DNA of 64,000 nt, taken from positions 1-64,000 of the forward strand of contig CAKTXA010000010.1 of NCBI GenBank assembly GCA_934631005.1, in the 5' to 3' direction. This document shows positions 1 through 10,030 of the stretch, in pieces (position 1 is the stretch's first letter; every line of letters starts with the position of its first letter). Position numbers and translations under genes: made by a program. The DNA is from an uncultured Oscillospiraceae bacterium. Lineage in GTDB: Bacteria; Bacillota; Clostridia; Oscillospirales; Oscillospiraceae. The notes under the pieces were generated by a model. The model worked only from the letters and a program-made list of their open reading frames with translations, was not told the DNA's origin and made no database searches.

Positions 1-2
1 GA

Positions 3-67
3 GCCCCTTCAGGGGCAGCCGGAGGAAGGAATGCGGTCGGCAAACCCTTCGGCGCCCCTTCAGGGGC
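3..67. repeat. Two copies of a 14-bp palindrome
   Basis: The palindrome GCCCCTTCAGGGGC occurs at 3-16 and again at 54-67, and a related hairpin (AAGCCC-ttcta-GGGCTT) follows at 80-96. The stretch 1-214 holds no convincing gene. It looks like an intergenic repeat array at the end of an upstream transcription unit that lies outside the window. Confidence 0.5.
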
Positions 68-100
68 TGCGTCTGTACAAAGCCCTTCTAGGGCTTATTC

Positions 101-126
101 AAGCCTCCGGCTTAGCCGGAGGTTTT
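101..126 (+). terminator. Probable intrinsic terminator of an upstream gene
   Basis: An 8-bp stem, CCTCCGGC (104-111) and GCCGGAGG (115-122), closes a 3-nt loop and is followed by TTTT. The T run is short, so efficiency is uncertain. It probably ends a transcript that starts before the window. Confidence 0.45.
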
Positions 127-214
127 GACTGTGAGTCGGGCCGCGAATTTTAGGGTGTCGCTACTTGTAAAAGTGCACCGTTCGTGTTAAACTGCAAATA
201 CGGAGGGCTTATAT

Positions 215-724
215 ATGGAGTTCAAACCGTTTGTTTATAACAGCAAACAGGAACCGATCCCTGTTTTGATCGAGCCGATGACGGTGTCAGATGCCCGAAA
301 GACGGACTCTGTCTGGCAGACCTCGTGGCTCAGCGACTACCTTGCGGATCCGCGTCTTGAAAAATACGCGGCAAAGCTCGATGAGGAACTGATTGCGCTG
401 GGGGCGTATGAGATTCTTGAAAATGCGTTAGTCGTCCATATCGCGTACATGGAAGCACAGCCGGAATCGAATCCGACGCTGGATGGTGGAAAGCCAAAAT
501 ATACGGGGATCGGTCGGCTGATGATCGCGCTCGGGATCAAGCTCTCCATTGACAACGGCTTTGCGGGCGATGTAATTTTGGAAGCAAAAACGACGGCGTT
601 GGCAAAGCACTATGAAAAAGATTTCGGGGCAATTTTGCTGCCGACGTTTCAATCATCCGCACCGAGGTATTTAATTGCCGACGATGCCGCAAAGCAGATT
701 TTTCTCACATATCTCAGCGAATAA
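215..724 (+). CDS. GNAT-like acyltransferase-fold protein, function unknown
   Basis: The protein has 169 residues with no signal peptide or membrane segment. Around residues 95-140 it has the pattern of a GNAT acetyl-CoA site: a GIGRLMIALG turn-helix followed by a hydrophobic strand and LAKHYEKDFGA, which resembles the usual C-terminal 'A.yeK.GF' helix. Substrate cannot be inferred. The start at 215 is supported by GGAGGG at 202-207, 7 nt upstream. The next gene begins 14 bp downstream, so the two form a small unit closed by the terminator at 993-1032. The GNAT assignment is moderate; a fold search would settle it. Confidence 0.6.
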   Translation: MEFKPFVYNSKQEPIPVLIEPMTVSDARKTDSVWQTSWLSDYLADPRLEKYAAKLDEELIALGAYEILENALVVHIAYMEAQPESNPTLDGGKPKYTGIGRLMIALGIKLSIDNGFAGDVILEAKTTALAKHYEKDFGAILLPTFQSSAPRYLIADDAAKQIFLTYLSE

Positions 725-738
725 GGAGGTACACCAGC

Positions 739-978
739 ATGAACGAACCGAAAAGACCGGTTTCCGACGCGGCGTGGTATTGCCGCAAAGACCCGGAGGC
801 AGAGCGGTTTTATGAGGTTTTCTTTGAAATGTGCCGCAAATACCATGTCAGCTGGTGCAGCGCCAGTGAGAAAGAGCGCGCATTTATTGAAGAGGTGACC
901 AGAGTTACCTACGAGCTCGACCGGGCGGCTCGATTGGGACTGCCGGCAGACGGTGTACGTCCGGCGTTTGCATCGTGA
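739..978 (+). CDS. Small conserved-looking hypothetical protein (79 aa)
   Basis: This is a 79-residue, charged, probably helical protein with no recognised motif. It has two cysteines, in MCRKYHVSWC. AAGGAGG precedes the ATG with good spacing, and the gene follows the GNAT-like gene after 14 bp, so the two are almost certainly cotranscribed. The pairing of a small helical protein with a GNAT fold resembles toxin-antitoxin modules in size, but GNAT toxins usually pair with an upstream RHH antitoxin. The gene order here is reversed and no RHH motif is visible, so that reading is weak. Confidence 0.6.
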   Translation: MNEPKRPVSDAAWYCRKDPEAERFYEVFFEMCRKYHVSWCSASEKERAFIEEVTRVTYELDRAARLGLPADGVRPAFAS

Positions 979-992
979 GCAGCACAAAAAAT

Positions 993-1032
993 ACAGCCAG
1001 TCAGTTTTTGCTGACTGGCTGTTATTTTTTTT
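993..1032. terminator. Strong bidirectional terminator
   Basis: A 12-bp perfect stem, ACAGCCAGTCAG (993-1004) and CTGACTGGCTGT (1011-1022), is followed by TATTTTTTTT. On the minus strand the stem is followed by TATTTTTT. It separates the converging 79-aa gene and fakA. Confidence 0.9.
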
Positions 1033-1034
1033 GC

Positions 1035-2717
1035 TTACTCTGCGGAGATGAGGTAGTAGTAGATCGGCTGGCCGCCGGAGAGGAGGTTGACTTCAGCCTG
1101 CGGGGCCAGCTCCGAGAAGAGCGCAGCCGTCTGCTCGGCGTCCTGCTCGCTCGTTTCGGCGCCGTAGAAAATGTTCACAAATTCCTTGCCCTCCGCGCCG
1201 ACCTTTTCGGCAAGCAGCCGCAGCAGCGTCTGCATATCGCGGCTGGTGCCCAACAGCGCGCCGTTGCACAGCGCCAGATAGTCGCCCTCGGCGATCTGGT
1301 GGCCGTCAAAATCGGAATCGCGCGCGGCGTAGGTGATCTGCATGGTCGTGACGCTGTCCAGACAGTCGGTCATCGCGGCGGCGTTTTCCTCCGTCGGGAG
1401 CGACGGGTCAAAGTTCAGCATCGCCGTGATGCCCTGCGGCACGGTCTTGCTGCCAATGACAACGACCTGCCTGTCCGACAGCTCTGCCGCCTGCTGCGCA
1501 GCGAGAATGATATTCTTGTTGTTCGGCAGGACGAATACCGTCGCCGCCGGGGTGTGATCCACGGCGTGCAGAATGTCCTGCGTGGAGGGGTTCATGGTCT
1601 GCCCGCCCTCGACGATCACGTCCACGCCCAGATCGCGGAACACGTCGGCAAGCCCCGCGCCCGCGCACACGGCCACGACGCCGAAATCCTTCGTGATCTC
1701 AACGGGCCCGGTCTCCTGCGCCTCCTGCGCCTCGAGCTCCTGCTCGATCTTTTCCAGATCGTCTGTGGAGCGCGCCGCGCGCCCGGCGGCCAGATCGTCA
1801 TGCTGCATCCGCATATTCTCGATCTTCGCCAGCTCCAGCGTGCCGTATTTCTGTGCCTCGCTCAGCGCGTCGCCGGGGATGTTGGTATGCACATGGACCT
1901 TGAACGCCTCGTCGTCCTCGCCGATGACAAGGCTGTCGCCGATGCCGTCCAGGAAATGGCGCAGCGGCTCGAGCGAGACGTCCTTGAACTTGCGCACGAT
2001 GAACACCGTGTCGAACGCGAACGTAATATCCTCGGAGTCAAACTGGGCAAAGTCCGCCTGCTCGTTCGCGGCGGCGTGATCGGTCGTGCTGACGATGTCG
2101 CAGCCGCGCAGGGAGGAGAGCATCGCCTCCAGAATGTACACAAAGCCCATGCCGCCCGCGTCCACAACGCCGGCCTTCTGCAGCACCGGGTTCTGGTTCA
2201 CGGTATTCTCCAGCGCCGCGCGGGCCGTCTCGATCGACTGCTCCACAACGTATTCAATGTCGGCGCAGTCATCCGCCAGCGCGCGCGCCGCGTCGGCGGT
2301 CAGGCGCGAGACGGTGAGGATCGTGCCCTCAGCGGGCTTCATCACCGCCTTGTAGGCCGCGTCCACGCCCGTGGTGAGTGCGGCGGCAAAGTCGCGCCCG
2401 TCGGCGCTGAGTTTGCCCTTCCACGCGGTAGAGAAGCCGCGGAACAGCAGCGACAGGATGACGCCGGAGTTGCCGCGCGCGCCGCGCAGCAGGGCGGACG
2501 CCGTCATGTCCGCCGCCTTCGTGAGCGTAACGTCCTGTGGCGCTTTGGCAAGGTCTGCCGCCGCCGCACCGAGCGTCATGCCCATATTGGTGCCGGTGTC
2601 GCCGTCGGGAACGGGGAACACGTTCAGTTCGTTGATCTTCTGGCAGTTATTATCAACGGCAGCAGCCGCGCTGCAGATCAGCCGGCGGAAGGAAGCGCCG
2701 TCAATGGTCTGTATCAA
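1035..2717 (-). CDS. fakA: DhaL/DAK2-domain protein, fatty-acid kinase FakA family (YloV)
   Basis: At 560 residues this is a full-length member. The N-terminal DhaL (DAK2) domain has the Mg-nucleotide motif NVFPVPDGDTGTNM at residues 32-45, and a DegV-like region fills the C-terminal half. Family members (FakA of Staphylococcus, YloV of Bacillus) phosphorylate fatty acids held by a FakB/DegV partner. No separate FakB is seen in this window. The likely start is a TTG at 2717, with GGAGGTG about 8 nt upstream. The gene follows the Asp23/Gls24 gene by 38 bp, the yloU-yloV order conserved in Firmicutes. Identity is secure; the fatty-acid substrate is from family knowledge. Confidence 0.9.
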   Translation of the reverse strand: MIQTIDGASFRRLICSAAAAVDNNCQKINELNVFPVPDGDTGTNMGMTLGAAAADLAKAPQDVTLTKAADMTASALLRGARGNSGVILSLLFRGFSTAWKGKLSADGRDFAAALTTGVDAAYKAVMKPAEGTILTVSRLTADAARALADDCADIEYVVEQSIETARAALENTVNQNPVLQKAGVVDAGGMGFVYILEAMLSSLRGCDIVSTTDHAAANEQADFAQFDSEDITFAFDTVFIVRKFKDVSLEPLRHFLDGIGDSLVIGEDDEAFKVHVHTNIPGDALSEAQKYGTLELAKIENMRMQHDDLAAGRAARSTDDLEKIEQELEAQEAQETGPVEITKDFGVVAVCAGAGLADVFRDLGVDVIVEGGQTMNPSTQDILHAVDHTPAATVFVLPNNKNIILAAQQAAELSDRQVVVIGSKTVPQGITAMLNFDPSLPTEENAAAMTDCLDSVTTMQITYAARDSDFDGHQIAEGDYLALCNGALLGTSRDMQTLLRLLAEKVGAEGKEFVNIFYGAETSEQDAEQTAALFSELAPQAEVNLLSGGQPIYYYLISAE

Positions 2718-2755
2718 GTTAGAACACCTCCGTGTTGCGCAAACGGTGCGCAGCG

Positions 2756-3109
2756 TTAATCAGTCGTGATCGAGTCAACGAAAACGTTGACGGCGCGCAC
2801 CTGCGTGCCGGTGGATTTGGAGACAAAATAGCGGACCTCATTGATGATGGAGTCGCTGATGGCGCAGATATTGACGCCGCGGTCGATCATAATGTGCAGG
2901 TCGATGGAGATCGAGCCATCTTCATGGAACAAAACGCGCACGCCCTTGCGCATCGCCTCGCGGCGCAGCAAATGCACCAGACCGTCGGTCATGGAGCGCA
3001 CCGCCATGCCCTTGACGCCGAAGCAGTTCGACGCGGCATAGCCGGCAATGCTGGTATAGACGTCGCTTTCCACCGCGATCACACCGCGGCTGGTTTTCTG
3101 ACGGATCAT
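2756..3109 (-). CDS. Asp23/Gls24 family envelope stress protein (YloU-like)
   Basis: The protein has 117 residues and the family pattern: a strand (GVIAVESDVYTSIAGYAA), then GVKGMAVRS, a charged middle and a C-terminal VRAVNVFVDSI strand. Asp23/Gls24 proteins are small cytoplasmic or membrane-associated proteins linked to envelope stress; biochemical activity is not established. GGAGG lies 6 nt before the ATG. It sits directly upstream of fakA, as in Bacillus yloU-yloV, and is transcribed from the promoter at 3160-3188. Confidence 0.88.
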   Translation of the reverse strand: MIRQKTSRGVIAVESDVYTSIAGYAASNCFGVKGMAVRSMTDGLVHLLRREAMRKGVRVLFHEDGSISIDLHIMIDRGVNICAISDSIINEVRYFVSKSTGTQVRAVNVFVDSITTD

Positions 3110-3159
3110 GGAAATCCTCCTTTCGTTGGACGAGGGTAGACTATCACAGTTGTCACATC

Positions 3160-3188
3160 ATTGTAACTGTTTTGCGGCAAAAGTACAA
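3160..3188 (-). promoter_or_regulatory. Sigma-A-type promoter for asp23-fakA
   Basis: On the minus strand, TTGTAC (3188-3183) and TACAAT (3165-3160) are separated by 17 bp, about 50 nt before the Asp23 start. A 6-bp inverted repeat (ACAGTT/AACTGT) brackets the region around the -10 box and could be an operator. Confidence 0.6.
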
Positions 3189-3203
3189 GTCAAAAATAGG
3201 GTT

Positions 3204-4830
3204 TCAGCTTTTTTCATAACCGGTCACGCCGTTATTGATCATCCATTGGAGCTTTTCACCCATCAGATCGGTCAGCGTTTCCGTTCCTGCCCGCCCGCTG
3301 TCGGTCAGATAGTCCCGCAGATGGAGCAGATCGTTGTAGGTCAGGTACGGATAGTCGCCCTCCAGATACGTGCCGTCGGGCTTGATGCTGTAATAGAGAT
3401 TATGATCCGGCATGACCCACTGCGAGCCGGTATCCTCGATCGCCAACAGCAAACGGTCGGCAAGCGAAAAAAGCGCCTCCCGATCCAGAAGCTCCGCCGC
3501 GTGGTACAGCGCCAGACACTCGGCCAGCTGATGGTTGAGCGAGGTGTGCGGCGTGGTATGCTCGTCCGGATGCCAGTAGTCGGGGATCAACCAGCCGCCA
3601 TTTTCCGTGGTGATGTGGTTTTCGCCCGCAAACTGCGTATAAAAAGCGAGATAACGGTCGATGGCATCTTCAAACATACTGCCGCCGAATTTCTGCGCAG
3701 CTTCAATATAGAGCTCAAGCAGATCCGTATTGAAGCGGGTGTCATAAAAGCCTGTCCCGATGCCGTAGTCGCTTTGCAGCCATCCGCTGCCCGGCTCGGT
3801 CGCCCAATAGCCGTAGCTGTTCTGCCGCTGCGCCATCGTGTCCAGCATCAGAATGGAGAGCGCGGGCGCTTCCTGACACAGCGGCGCGCGGGCCAGGAAC
3901 CCCTTGATGCAGTAGCACGCAACGCAGCAGTAATAATAGTTCGTGCCGGTCGGTATGTAATTATCGGGCGACTCCCGGTAGTAGCCCCCATAGCACCACA
4001 GCATACTGTCGTGATTCACATAGGACACCCATGCTTTGGCGCAATTGTGGAGGTCCCAGTCCATGATCTTATCCGGCGAAGTCAGGATCAGCGCATCCGC
4101 GGCGCGTCCCGCTTCCAAGCCGTGACCTGTTACCGTCAGCTGAAGCCCTTCTTCGGTCTGCGTGATATTCAGCGTACCATCCTGCTCCGGGAGATACTCC
4201 ATAGAGTCATTTTCGCGCAGGATGCACGTGCGCGGCAGGGCAAAGAAATGCGTTGTGCCGGAGTCGAGCTCCACAACGACGACCGGGGAGGAAAATGTCC
4301 CTTCGGCGAGCGTCTCGCAGACCCATTCGCCAGACTCGACGCTGTAATACCAGACGACTCCCGGTTCTGTGACCGTTTGGTCAAAAAAGCTGCAGTCGCC
4401 GACGCCAGTCGCGCGATAGGTTGACGCCGTCACGCCGTCCGAGACGCGATATTCCCGGCTTTCGATCTGGCCGCCATCCTGTTCGGTCGTGCTGGTATAG
4501 ACCTCGACCGTGTAGTTGGCAGAGGTCAGAACGCGGTCGGGGCTGCGCCCATCGTCGGGCAGGGAAGATGCCTCGCCGACCTCCTGAACCCGATCAGGCT
4601 CGGGTTCAGGAGGTACTTCAGGCTCAGAATTTTTGCGGGGGGGGGGTAGAATCTGGAAGCGATCCCGAAACAGACTCCGCATCGGGCTCTTGATCCGGCG
4701 CGGGGGCTTCTGTGTTCTCCGACACGGACGCAGACGCAATGTCCGCCGCTACAGCGGGCGTCTTTCCGGACGAGCAGGCGCAGAGCAGTGTCAGCGCCAA
4801 AACCGGGATCACCAGGAGCAACTTCTGCAT
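3204..4830 (-). pseudogene. Secreted lipoprotein gene interrupted by a frameshift in a C10/G10 tract
   Basis: The first frame (4830 down to about 4627) encodes a lipoprotein signal peptide, MQKLLLVIPVLALTL followed by LCAC, and then an acidic Pro-rich linker. The second frame (about 4640-3204) carries the rest: a short beta-rich part and a large C-terminal region rich in Trp, Tyr and His, with GGWLIPDYWHPDEHTTPHTS and HQLAECLALYHAAELL. That pattern suggests an alpha/alpha-barrel like those of carbohydrate-active or epimerase-like proteins. The frames join at ten consecutive C (minus strand, 4646-4637); nine would restore one protein of 541 residues. Linker composition is continuous across the junction. 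It lies 18 bp after gpmI. This may be a phase-variable gene, a fresh mutation or an assembly error. Confidence 0.75.
4637..4646. repeat. G10 homopolymer at the lipoprotein frameshift
   Basis: Ten G in a row on the plus strand lie inside the coding sequence of the lipoprotein. Tracts of this length slip during replication and are also prone to sequencing error. A change of minus one base restores the frame. Confidence 0.9.
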
Positions 4831-4848
4831 GGCTGTCTCGATTCTTTT

Positions 4849-6417
<1,569 letters not shown>

Positions 6418-6458
6418 TTGTAGTACCTCCGAATTTGCTATATTCACATTTGGAGTTT

Positions 6459-6487
6459 ATTCTACAACATTTTTCCGCATCTTACAA
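6459..6487 (-). promoter_or_regulatory. Sigma-A-type promoter for gpmI
   Basis: On the minus strand, TTGTAA (6487-6482) and TAGAAT (6464-6459) are 17 bp apart, about 40 nt before the gpmI start. Confidence 0.6.
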
Positions 6488-6503
6488 TCCGTAAATTGTG
6501 AAT

Positions 6504-7358
6504 TTATTGTTTCAGCCGGGCGATATGCGCCTGCGCCAGCGCGCTCACGCCCGCAAAGTCGACGTGGGGGTTATACAGCGCCTCCAGCTCGTCGTGCAGC
6601 GCCTTCGCCTGCGCGAGGATGGGGCAGACACGCTCGCAGACATCCGCCAGCTGCCGTTCGGCCTGTTCATCCTCCCGGCGGCAGCAGACGCCGCTGTCGG
6701 GCAGGAAAAAGCCCTCCGAACGCTCCGGATGCAGCGGATCGCGCAGATCGACGACACGCCGCCCCAGCAGCACCGACGCCTCCGCCCGCGCTGCCAGCTC
6801 CCGCGCGGGCAGGCGCTCGGCCTTCGCGGGCGTGAGGTCGGCAAGGCCCTCGCAGGTGATGGCGCGGGCAAAGCGCCCCACGGCGTGCCGCTGCCACGGC
6901 TCCGGCTCCTCCGGCGCGTCCTCGGCCGCGAGCAGCGCGTAGGCTTCGCGGTAGCGCGACTTATACGCGCTGTTTAACGATACGATCAGCGACAGCTTCG
7001 GCCGCACTGCCGCAATGTCGTAGAACTGCCCCAGATCGAGATACGCCCCGGCTGCCGCCGGGTAGGGCACATCCAGCACGTGCGGCGCGGTGCCGTCCAC
7101 ATACCCCACGTGCCACGCCGGGACGCACACGGCGTCGAGCGAGTGCGGGTCGCCCGAGCAGCGCACGCGCTGGGCCGCCAACCCCTCCGCCTCCGCCGCC
7201 TCGGCGATGCGTTTCATAAACGTCGACTTGCCGCAGCCCGGCCCGCCCTTGATGACCCACAGAAACATCCCGCCGCGCGGCGGACAGAAGCCGCCATACA
7301 GCGAGTAAAAGCCCCGCGCCGTGTTGCCGCCGAGAAAGTATTCCGTCATAGTCTGCAT
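6504..7358 (-). CDS. P-loop ATPase of unknown function (PRK06851-like)
   Basis: The 284-residue protein carries a Walker A motif, GGPGCGKST, near residue 38, preceded by GGNTARGFYSLYGGF, a combination typical of a Clostridia/Bacilli ATPase family of unknown role. Family members I know are usually longer and have a second nucleotide-binding half; here the C-terminal part is short and helical, so this may be a single-domain version. GGAGG stands 6 nt before the ATG at 7358. It lies downstream of recG on the same strand but is separated from it by a terminator at 7380-7409. Confidence 0.75.
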   Translation of the reverse strand: MQTMTEYFLGGNTARGFYSLYGGFCPPRGGMFLWVIKGGPGCGKSTFMKRIAEAAEAEGLAAQRVRCSGDPHSLDAVCVPAWHVGYVDGTAPHVLDVPYPAAAGAYLDLGQFYDIAAVRPKLSLIVSLNSAYKSRYREAYALLAAEDAPEEPEPWQRHAVGRFARAITCEGLADLTPAKAERLPARELAARAEASVLLGRRVVDLRDPLHPERSEGFFLPDSGVCCRREDEQAERQLADVCERVCPILAQAKALHDELEALYNPHVDFAGVSALAQAHIARLKQ

Positions 7359-7379
7359 ACGCTGCCTCCCAAAAATAAA

Positions 7380-7409
7380 ATGCCGTGTACAAATCTATGT
7401 ACACGGCAT
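7380..7409 (-). terminator. Terminator downstream of recG
   Basis: A 12-bp perfect stem, ATGCCGTGTACA (7380-7391) and TGTACACGGCAT (7398-7409), is followed on the minus strand by TTTTATTTTT. Confidence 0.85.
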
Positions 7410-7422
7410 GGGAAGTATGCAC

Positions 7423-9489
7423 TTAGTTGAGCGCGACCGGGGCGGTCTCGAACAGCACGCCGATGCGCCGCAGCAGCGGCGCGTATTCCGCGTCCGCCTG
7501 CCAGCCGGGGCTGCCCAGCGCCTGCGCCGCGGCCTGCTGCGCCTGCTCCAGCGTTTGCAGATCCATCTCCAGCGCCGCCGCGCGCAGCAGCGGCAGGCCG
7601 TGCTGGCGGCTGCCGAAAAAGTCGCCCGGCCCGCGCAGGGCCAGATCCTTCTGCGCGATGGCAAAGCCGTCGGACGACTGGCAGAGCGTCTTTAACCGCT
7701 CCAGCGTCTCCGGCTTTTTGCTGGACGAGACGAGCACGCAGTACGATTTCCGCGCCCCGCGGCCCACGCGCCCGCGCAGCTGGTGCAACTGGCTGAGTCC
7801 GAAGCGGTCGGCGTTTTCGATGAGGATGAGGTTTGCGTTCGGCACGTCCACGCCGACCTCGATGACCGTGGTGCACACGAGCACATCGAGCTCGTGCCGC
7901 GCAAAGCGGGCCATGACGTCCTCCTTGTCGGCGCTTTTCATCTTGCCGTGCAGCAGTCCCACGCGAAGCGTCGGGAACACCGTCGCTTGCAGCGTCTCGG
8001 CCCAGACCTCGGCGGATTTGAGCGACTCCAGCTCGCTCTCCTCCACGGCGGGGCAGACGATGTACACCTGCCCGCCTGCGTCGCACTGCTTCTGGACAAA
8101 CGCGTGGATGCGGCGGCGGTAGCCCTCATCCACCAGGAAAGTCTCCACCGGCTGCCGCCCGGGCGGCAGCTCGTCGATGGTCGACACGTCCAGCTCGCCG
8201 TAGGCGATGAGCGCCAGCGTGCGCGGGATGGGCGTGGCGGACATGACGAGCAGGTGCGGGCTCTCGCCCTTGCCCGACAGGCGTGCCCGCTGCGCCACGC
8301 CGAAGCGGTGCTGCTCGTCGGCGATGACGAGCGAGAGAGCTTTGAACGCCACATCCGCCGTCAAAAGCGCATGCGTGCCCACGGCGACCTGTGCCGTGCC
8401 ATCTGCCAGCTGCGCCTTGACGCCGCGCTTCTGCGCCGCGGTCATCGACCCGGTCAGAAGCGCCACCGTCACGCCCAGCGGCGCCAGCAGCGCCGTGAGC
8501 GTCTTATAGTGCTGCTCGGCCAGGATCTCGGTCGGCGCCATGAGCGCCGTCTGTACGCCTGCGCGCGCGGCGAGAAACGCCGCCGCGGCGGCCACTGCCG
8601 TCTTGCCGCTGCCGACGTCGCCCTGCACCAGCCGGTTCATCGGCGTGCCGGAGGCAAGGTCATGCGCGATCTGCCCGAGCACCTTCTCCTGCGCCGCCGT
8701 CAGGCGGTAGGGAAGCGCCGCGTAAAATTCCGGCAGCGCATCGCTCGCGATGACGGGCGCGTGCTGCTCGCGCCGCTCGGAGCGGACGAGCTGCAGACCT
8801 GCCGAAAAGACGAAAAATTCCTCAAACACCAGCCGCCGCCGCGCTTCGCGCAGTGCCAGCTCGTTTTCCGGCGTGTGCACCGCGCGATAGGCGGCCTGCG
8901 CGCCGCAAAGGCCGTACTCCGCCCGCACGTTCGCGGGCAGCAGCTCCGGCAGCTGCGCGCAGCACGCGTCCAGCGCCTGCTGCACGCACTGCATGACCAC
9001 GGTGTTCGACAGCCCCGCCGTGAGCGAATAGATGGGAAACAGCCGTCCCGTGACCGTCCCTGCGCGCTCCGCCGGCTCAAAGGCGGGGGTCGTGACCTGC
9101 GCCGCGCCGTCGGCGTTCAGCGTGCCGTAAAAGCGGTAGCTCTCGCCGTAATGCAGGGCGTCGGAGAGATACGGCCGGTTAAAAAACACCAGCGTCAGCC
9201 GCCCGGTCGCGTCCGCGGCCTGCATGCGCGTAACATCCAGCCCCTTGCGGATGTGCGACGTGCGCGGCGAGGAGACGATCATCGCCTCAAAGCACGCGGG
9301 CACGTCCGGCTGCAGCCGGGCGATGTCCACGAGCTTCGTGCGGTCCTCATAATCGCGCGGGAAGAACGTCAAAAGGTCGTAGAGCGTATGCACGCCCAGC
9401 TTTGCGAACAGCCCCGCCCGCACGGTGCTGACGCCGCGCAGCGCCGTCACAGGCGCATAAAGATCGACCGGCGGCTTTTCCTGCGGCAT
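7423..9489 (-). CDS. recG: ATP-dependent DNA helicase RecG
   Basis: RecG remodels stalled replication forks and branched DNA. The 688-residue product has an N-terminal wedge/OB region, Walker A GDVGSGKTAVAAA, the DEQH box IADEQHRFGV, the superfamily-2 motifs SATPIPRT and VGVDVPNANLI, and the RecG-type tail QLRGRVGRGA with FGSRQHGLPLL. The start at 9489 is preferred over one 60 bp upstream because GGAGGGT lies 5-8 nt before it. It is convergent with nothing and ends at a strong terminator. Confidence 0.97.
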   Translation of the reverse strand: MPQEKPPVDLYAPVTALRGVSTVRAGLFAKLGVHTLYDLLTFFPRDYEDRTKLVDIARLQPDVPACFEAMIVSSPRTSHIRKGLDVTRMQAADATGRLTLVFFNRPYLSDALHYGESYRFYGTLNADGAAQVTTPAFEPAERAGTVTGRLFPIYSLTAGLSNTVVMQCVQQALDACCAQLPELLPANVRAEYGLCGAQAAYRAVHTPENELALREARRRLVFEEFFVFSAGLQLVRSERREQHAPVIASDALPEFYAALPYRLTAAQEKVLGQIAHDLASGTPMNRLVQGDVGSGKTAVAAAAAFLAARAGVQTALMAPTEILAEQHYKTLTALLAPLGVTVALLTGSMTAAQKRGVKAQLADGTAQVAVGTHALLTADVAFKALSLVIADEQHRFGVAQRARLSGKGESPHLLVMSATPIPRTLALIAYGELDVSTIDELPPGRQPVETFLVDEGYRRRIHAFVQKQCDAGGQVYIVCPAVEESELESLKSAEVWAETLQATVFPTLRVGLLHGKMKSADKEDVMARFARHELDVLVCTTVIEVGVDVPNANLILIENADRFGLSQLHQLRGRVGRGARKSYCVLVSSSKKPETLERLKTLCQSSDGFAIAQKDLALRGPGDFFGSRQHGLPLLRAAALEMDLQTLEQAQQAAAQALGSPGWQADAEYAPLLRRIGVLFETAPVALN

Positions 9490-9563
9490 GACATACCCTC
9501 CTTTTGCGTGTTTTGAGTATAGTATAGGGGACAAACGGTGCAAATTCAACGGAAAATGAAAAA

Positions 9564-9586
9564 TCCCTCCGGCGGAAACCGGAGGG
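9564..9586 (-). terminator. Terminator downstream of rpsT
   Basis: The stem CCCTCCGG / CCGGAGGG with a 6-nt loop is followed on the minus strand by ATTTTTC. It sits 13 bp after the rpsT stop and before the recG ribosome-binding site. Confidence 0.75.
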
Positions 9587-9598
9587 GATCATTCATCC

Positions 9599-9862
9599 TT
9601 ATGCCATCTTGTTGAGCTTCAGGGTAATGCCGCTCTTTTTGCGGGCAGCGTTATTCTTGTGAATAATTCCCTTGCTGACAGCCTTGTCGATGGTCTTCAC
9701 CGCAGCCTTGTACGCGCTATCGGCCTGCTCCTGGTTGCCTGCGGCAACGGCGGCGTCAAACTTCTTCAGCGTGCTTTTCAGAACGGACTTGTCCGCTTTG
9801 TTGCGCTCGTTGTTGACCTTGGATACCAGAACTCTCTTCTTGGCAGACTTAATGTTGGGCAT
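9599..9862 (-). CDS. rpsT: 30S ribosomal protein S20
   Basis: This is an 87-residue, Lys/Arg/Ala-rich, all-helical protein that starts MPNIKSAKKRVL and contains KGIIHKNNAARKKSGI, the S20 signature. It binds 16S rRNA in 30S assembly. GGAGGAGGTG precedes the ATG at 9862 and a good promoter lies at 9923-9951. A much longer frame reading through this gene from 10837 is antisense to gpr and is not real. Confidence 0.97.
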   Translation of the reverse strand: MPNIKSAKKRVLVSKVNNERNKADKSVLKSTLKKFDAAVAAGNQEQADSAYKAAVKTIDKAVSKGIIHKNNAARKKSGITLKLNKMA

Positions 9863-9922
9863 GACTACACCTCCTCCAATAGCGTTTACGCGGAACAGCG
9901 TTTTTGTTCCATGCAGAAACAC

Positions 9923-9951
9923 ATTATAACGGGAACCTTCGATAAAATCAA
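9923..9951 (-). promoter_or_regulatory. Sigma-A promoter for rpsT
   Basis: On the minus strand, TTGATT (9951-9946) and a perfect TATAAT (9928-9923) are separated by 17 bp, with the start codon about 60 nt downstream. Confidence 0.75.
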
Positions 9952-9982
9952 TCCCTTTTTTCAGCTTTTGCCAAAAAAATTC

Positions 9983-10011
9983 GCATATTGTTTTTTTCTG
10001 CGCGCAAACTA
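9983..10011 (+). promoter_or_regulatory. Sigma-G/F-like promoter for gpr
   Basis: GCATA (9983-9987) and CAAACTA (10005-10011) are 17 bp apart. This fits the forespore consensus GHATR and CATNHTA with one mismatch in the -10 box. The expected transcript starts near 10018, about 12 nt before the gpr start codon. In Bacillus gpr is transcribed by sigma-F and sigma-G. Confidence 0.55.
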
Positions 10012-10030
10012 GCCGCGAGGTGATGCGATC

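Noticed and set aside
1..130. CRISPR array
   Set aside because: Only two palindromic copies of 14 bp with no regular repeat-spacer structure and no cas genes.
215..978. GNAT toxin-antitoxin module
   Set aside because: The typical upstream RHH antitoxin is missing, gene order is reversed, and the GNAT protein lacks the toxin-family motifs I know.
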